This document shows positions 23,287 through 26,372 of a stretch of DNA of 26,372 nucleotides, piece by piece. Position numbers and translations under genes: made by a program. The DNA lies in the NCBI GenBank assembly GCA_027061425.1, contig JALSUN010000169.1, positions 1 to 26,372 on the forward strand. The letters run 5' to 3'. Position 1 is the stretch's first letter. Every line of letters begins with the position of its first letter. This DNA comes from Helicobacteraceae bacterium (lineage in GTDB: Bacteria > Campylobacterota > Campylobacteria > Campylobacterales > Sulfurimonadaceae). Under the pieces are notes generated by a model. The model worked only from the letters and a program-made list of their open reading frames with translations, had not been told where the DNA came from and did not search any database.

Positions 23287-25137
23287 CTACTCTTCGATGT
23301 AGTTTTTAAGGCGGCGACCTACTTTAGGGTGTTTCAACTTCTTGATAGCTGACGACTCTATTTGACGTACACGTTCACGTGTCACATTAAGCTCTTTACC
23401 AATCTCTTCAAGCGTACGGTCACTCTCATCATCCATAATTCCAAAACGCATCTTAATAACCGCTTTTTCACGCTCGTTAAGTTGCTCAAGTACACCTTCG
23501 ATCTGTAGACGAAGGTCGTCTTTTAAAATCGCATCAGCAGGGGCTAAAGAGGTTTTGTCTTCGATGAAGTCACCAAAACGGCCATCATCTTCATTACCTA
23601 TTGGTGCTTCAAGAGAGATAGGCTCTTTAGTAATCTTGATAACGTTTTTAACTTTTTCTACAGTTAACCCAACTTCTTCAGCAATAGTATCAACATCTGG
23701 CTCTTTACCATTTTCTTGGAGGTATTTACGCATTATTTTGTTAATACGGTTAATCGTCTCGATCATGTGGATAGGGATACGAATGGTACGTGCCTGATCA
23801 GCAATCGCACGACTGATCGCTTGACGGATCCACCATGTTGCATAAGTCGAGAACTTATAACCTTTTTTGTACTCAAACTTGTCAACCGCTTTCATAAGAC
23901 CAATGTTACCCTCTTGTATAAGATCCAAGAATGGAAGTCCACGGTTAGTATAGCGTTTAGCGATAGAAACAACCAAACGGAGGTTGGATTTGGCCATACG
24001 TGTTTTAGAGATCTCAGAGATCTCTTTACCACGTTTGATCTGCTCTAAAATCTCAAGAAGTTTCTCTGGTTCCATGTCAAAGCCACCTTTAGAGGCCTCT
24101 TGTGTCTGGATGAGTTTCTTGATCTCCATATAAGTGCTTACCATCGTTGCTTCAGGAACACGCGCTGCGATGTCTTCTTTTGTCAAGTCACAGATCTCTT
24201 CGACCATGGTAACGTGGTTTGAACGAAGGGTGTCGTTGAAAAGTGGCAGTTTATATTCAAGGCGTTTAAGCTCTTTGTCAAAACCATCATCACTTTTGAG
24301 TGCAGTCTCCATAGACTTTACCAATTCATTAATGAGTTTAGAAGTTGGCCCAAGGTCTAAAAGACGCTCTTTTAGTGTCTTTTTCTTGAAACTTGCGATA
24401 AGGAAATAGTGTACGTAAGCTTCAGTCATCTCACCAGACGCATCTAAGAGCATCTCATCTTCCGTAGACTTCATCCAATCTTTTTTAGCCTTTTCAAGGG
24501 CCTTAAAGCTGGTTACAACGGCATCAACACGTTTTTTGTCTTTAGCTGTTAAAGCAACTTCTGACTTGTCTTCTTCGATGTCATTACCGTCTGCATCTTG
24601 CTCTTTTTCGTCTTCAAAACTTTTAAAAAGCTCTTTAACACGACGTTCACGATTAATCAGAGGGTCTTTGTAGTCCAAAATGAAATCTATAAGATAAGGA
24701 ACAGAACAGATGGCATCAATGATAATGCTCTCTCCATATTCGATTTTCTTAGAGATCTCGATCTCTTCTTCTTTAGTGAGTAGAGGGATCTGCCCCATCT
24801 CACGAAGATACATACGCACAGGAGAGTCAGAACGTGACCACTCCATAAGTTCATGTTGTTTGAGAATGTCAAACTCTTCGCCTTTAGACTCGTCTATGAG
24901 TTTACGTTGCGCGGCAAGGCGGGCTGCTGCTTCTTTGTTATTAAGCATTTTTGCATGCTCTGAAGCAGTAAACATACAAACTTTATTTTTTTGTGCAAGC
25001 TTCAAAACGTTTTTAGCTTGAGCCGCAGTAGGTTGCTTTTCAAACACCTCTACTAAAGATTCGTAAGTTAAACAGTCTTCGCTTTTATGATTAGAAAATG
25101 TGTCATCTAAGTATTTGTTGAGTTCTTTTGCAGTCAT
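23287..25137 (-). CDS. rpoD: RNA polymerase primary sigma factor RpoD (sigma-70)
   Basis: RpoD directs RNA polymerase to housekeeping promoters. From the ATG at 25137 it has 616 residues; a TTG 21 bases further up would add seven residues but overlaps the ribosome binding site (AGGAG, 11 bases before the ATG). Seen in order: a short region 1.1; region 1.2 (DSPVRMYLREMGQIPLLTKE, about 104-123); a long non-conserved region; region 2 (about 385-460, with LVVSIAKRYTNRGLPFLDL and FSTYATWWIRQAISRAIAD); region 3 (about 470-535); and region 4 (about 550-612, with ERVRQIESSAIKKLKHP). Region 2.4 and 4.2 are intact, as expected for TATAAT-type promoters. It is the first gene of a two-gene operon with the PAS-like protein. 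Confidence 0.97.
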   Translation of the reverse strand: MTAKELNKYLDDTFSNHKSEDCLTYESLVEVFEKQPTAAQAKNVLKLAQKNKVCMFTASEHAKMLNNKEAAARLAAQRKLIDESKGEEFDILKQHELMEWSRSDSPVRMYLREMGQIPLLTKEEEIEISKKIEYGESIIIDAICSVPYLIDFILDYKDPLINRERRVKELFKSFEDEKEQDADGNDIEEDKSEVALTAKDKKRVDAVVTSFKALEKAKKDWMKSTEDEMLLDASGEMTEAYVHYFLIASFKKKTLKERLLDLGPTSKLINELVKSMETALKSDDGFDKELKRLEYKLPLFNDTLRSNHVTMVEEICDLTKEDIAARVPEATMVSTYMEIKKLIQTQEASKGGFDMEPEKLLEILEQIKRGKEISEISKTRMAKSNLRLVVSIAKRYTNRGLPFLDLIQEGNIGLMKAVDKFEYKKGYKFSTYATWWIRQAISRAIADQARTIRIPIHMIETINRINKIMRKYLQENGKEPDVDTIAEEVGLTVEKVKNVIKITKEPISLEAPIGNEDDGRFGDFIEDKTSLAPADAILKDDLRLQIEGVLEQLNEREKAVIKMRFGIMDDESDRTLEEIGKELNVTRERVRQIESSAIKKLKHPKVGRRLKNYIEE

Positions 25138-25179
25138 ATGTTGATGCGCTCCTGGCAAGTGTTTTTAAAAAGTAAAAGG

Positions 25180-25185
25180 ATTATA
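25180..25185 (-). promoter_or_regulatory. rpoD promoter -10 box
   Basis: On the minus strand TTTGGGTATAATCC carries a perfect -10 lying 43 bases before the rpoD ATG. The leader includes CCAGGAG. No -35 match is evident. Confidence 0.6.
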
Positions 25186-25267
25186 CCCAAATTCACTGAA
25201 AACATACTTCATTTCAAATTGTAATTTACTATTGTGTAGTACTTGTAGGCACTATTTATGAACATAG

Positions 25268-25281
25268 CATTCTCTAGAATG
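25268..25281. repeat. Short inverted repeat, possible operator
   Basis: CATTCTCTAGAATG is a perfect six-base inverted repeat with a two-base centre. It lies between the divergent rpoD and leuD promoters, about 85 bases upstream of each -10. No regulator gene is nearby, so a function is speculative. Confidence 0.3.
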
Positions 25282-25366
25282 TTAAGTTTACTTTCCTTTG
25301 AAATAGGTATCATACTAAATGATATTAATCAAAAGTATTGCTATTTCATCTTTATAGGGTGCTTTT

Positions 25367-25383
25367 TTTGCTATAATCGCACT
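25367..25383 (+). promoter_or_regulatory. leuD promoter core
   Basis: TTTGCTATAATCGCACT with a perfect -10 at 25372-25377, preceded by a run of T residues. It matches the hemL promoter core at 16 of 17 positions. The start site would be near 25384, giving a leader of about 67 bases that ends with AGGA eight bases before the leuD ATG. Confidence 0.65.
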
Positions 25384-25451
25384 CAAAATTAATTTAGATG
25401 CCCATTTACAGTACATAACTGAAATGGTGCAGACATCAATAGGATTTTACA

Positions 25452-25955
25452 ATGCAAACGATTGAAGGAAAAGTCTGGAATTTCGGTAAAGATATCGACA
25501 CAGACCTTATTATTGCCGCGCGTTATTTGAACACTTCTGTTCCAGAAGAGTTGGCAAAACATGTGATGGAAGATGCTGATCCAACCTTCGTACAGAACAT
25601 GACACCTGGCGACATCATCGTTGCTGATGAGAACTTTGGTTGTGGTTCATCGCGTGAGCACGCACCTATCGCACTAAAAGCTGCAGGCGTTGCTGCTGTT
25701 ATAGCACCTACTTTTGCACGTATCTTCTATAGAAACGCTTTTAACATGGGACTACCAATTTTTGAGCTTCCAGAGAGTACAGAGATTAAAAAAGGTGATG
25801 TCGTAAGCATCAATCTAGATGAAGGTACCATTACCAACAAAACATCAGGTAAAAGCTATGACTTTACACCGATCCCACCATTTATGCAAGAACTTATTAA
25901 TGCTGGTGGACTTATGAATTATGCAGCCAATGAAGTGGCAGAGGGAGACAAATAA
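25452..25955 (+). CDS. leuD: 3-isopropylmalate dehydratase small subunit
   Basis: LeuD pairs with the iron-sulfur subunit LeuC to isomerise 2-isopropylmalate to 3-isopropylmalate in leucine synthesis. At 167 residues it is the short type, as in archaea and thermophiles, rather than the about 200-residue enterobacterial type. Seen: GKDIDTDLIIAARYL at the N-terminus, GDIIVADENFGCGSSREHAP, and AGVAAVIAPTFARIFYRNAFNMGLP. The specificity loop reads YLNT (25-28). The ATG lies behind AGGA, and leuB overlaps its stop by one base (TAATG), which supports the leucine role. leuC is not in the window. A homoaconitase-type small subunit is a less likely alternative on context. Confidence 0.9.
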   Translation: MQTIEGKVWNFGKDIDTDLIIAARYLNTSVPEELAKHVMEDADPTFVQNMTPGDIIVADENFGCGSSREHAPIALKAAGVAAVIAPTFARIFYRNAFNMGLPIFELPESTEIKKGDVVSINLDEGTITNKTSGKSYDFTPIPPFMQELINAGGLMNYAANEVAEGDK

Positions 25956-26372
25956 TGAAAAACTATAAAATAGCCTTAATCAAAGGTGATGGAATTGGTC
26001 CAGAGATCATTGATGAAGCGGTAAAAGTCCTTGATGCAGTTGCTTCGACATGTGACTTTGACTTTGAGTATGAAGAACTTCTTATGGGAGGTTGTGCTTT
26101 TGATGTGACAGGAGACCCTCTACCACAAGAGACTATTAACGGTTCTATGAACTCTGACGCTGTACTTTTTGGTGCTATCGGTGGTCAAAAATGGGACAAC
26201 CTGCCTCGTGAGAAACGTCCTGAGTCTGGACTTCTACGTTTTCGTAAAGAGTTGGGTGTTTATGCCAACCTGCGTCCAGCAGTGGTTTATGACGAACTGG
26301 TCAATGCCTCTTCACTGAAGCCAGAGATCATCAACGGTGTTGATATTATGGTCGTACGTGAGCTTATTGGTG
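25955..26372 (+). CDS. leuB: 3-isopropylmalate dehydrogenase, 3' part outside the window
   Basis: LeuB oxidises and decarboxylates 3-isopropylmalate with NAD. The 139 complete codons visible begin MKNYKIALIKGDGIGPEII and include DAVLFGAIGGQKWDN, LLRFRKELGVYANLRPAVV and VDIMVVRELIGG. These are the family's nucleotide- and substrate-binding N-terminal features, including the arginines of RFRKELGVYANLRP. It starts at the base shared with the leuD stop (TAATG), so the two are coupled. The C-terminal part lies beyond the window edge and is not a truncation of the gene. Confidence 0.95.
   Translation, partial: MKNYKIALIKGDGIGPEIIDEAVKVLDAVASTCDFDFEYEELLMGGCAFDVTGDPLPQETINGSMNSDAVLFGAIGGQKWDNLPREKRPESGLLRFRKELGVYANLRPAVVYDELVNASSLKPEIINGVDIMVVRELIG

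Larger units (their letters stand above)
25138..25451. other. Divergent intergenic region between rpoD and leuD
   Basis: These 314 bases contain no gene. They hold a -10 for rpoD (25180-25185, minus), a -10 for leuD (25372-25377, plus), and two inverted repeats of possible operator nature. One is CATTCT/AGAATG at 25268-25281; the other is GAAATAG (25300-25306) with CTATTTC (25341-25347). The leuD leader (about 67 bases) has no leucine-rich leader peptide or attenuator hairpin that I can see. Confidence 0.6.

Noticed and set aside
25138..25158. TTG start extending rpoD by seven residues
   Set aside because: The extension covers the AGGAG ribosome binding site of the ATG at 25137 and codes for no conserved residues.
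25398..25416. Short leader peptide frame (ATG CCC ATT TAC AGT ACA TAA) before leuD, as a possible attenuator
   Set aside because: It has no leucine codons, no good ribosome binding site and no following terminator-like stem with a T-run.
1..26372. Mobile element, CRISPR, phage or toxin-antitoxin system
   Set aside because: No transposase, integrase, spaced direct repeats, Cas, capsid or toxin-like genes were seen on either strand; the only repeats are the two hairpin elements.

Overview
The window reads as a chromosomal stretch of a Campylobacterota (epsilonproteobacterial) organism, most likely a Sulfurovum/Sulfurimonas-like sulfur-oxidising relative. This rests on the moderately AT-rich composition, the promoters (strong TATAAT boxes, often without a clear -35), the family-level look of RpoD, LeuD, TrpB and HemL, and the AtpZ-like gene directly behind hemL. 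It is inference; no database search was possible. Protein-coding genes fill nearly the whole window. I see no tRNA, rRNA, CRISPR array, insertion sequence or prophage.

Layout. 1-244 (minus): two very small cysteine-containing proteins, the second cut by the window edge. 417-1859 (minus): leucyl aminopeptidase PepA. 2069-5139 (plus): a compact three-gene envelope operon of unknown function (small outer-membrane barrel, Ig-like lipoprotein, two-part barrel protein). 5347-9880 (minus): a tightly packed, partly overlapping housekeeping operon in transcription order folD, lepB, M50 protease, rpiB, apt, trpB. 9944-12667 (plus): a coupled cassette of monohaem cytochrome c, CitE/HpcH-like protein and a CrtI-type FAD oxidoreductase. 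12788-18449 (minus): a complete tripartite RND efflux pump, visibly richer in GC than its neighbours. 18613-19434 (plus) and 19444-20334 (minus): an outer-membrane barrel facing a TonB-type energy transducer. 20460-22598 (plus): hemL, an AtpZ/AtpI-like gene and a membrane protein. 22595-25137 (minus): rpoD followed by a PAS-like protein with a decayed kinase-like tail. 25452-26372 (plus): leuD and the start of leuB.

Two paired-hairpin repeat elements (282-375 and 5210-5322) sit between genes. The core metabolic and housekeeping functions (leucine, tryptophan, haem, folate C1 and purine salvage pathways, signal peptidase, primary sigma factor) are ordinary. The less explained parts are the 2-5 kb envelope operon, the cytochrome/CitE-like/CrtI-like cassette, the rpoD-linked pseudo-sensor and the small-protein pair at the left edge. 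I found nothing that I can claim to be a wholly new system; the envelope operon is the best candidate.
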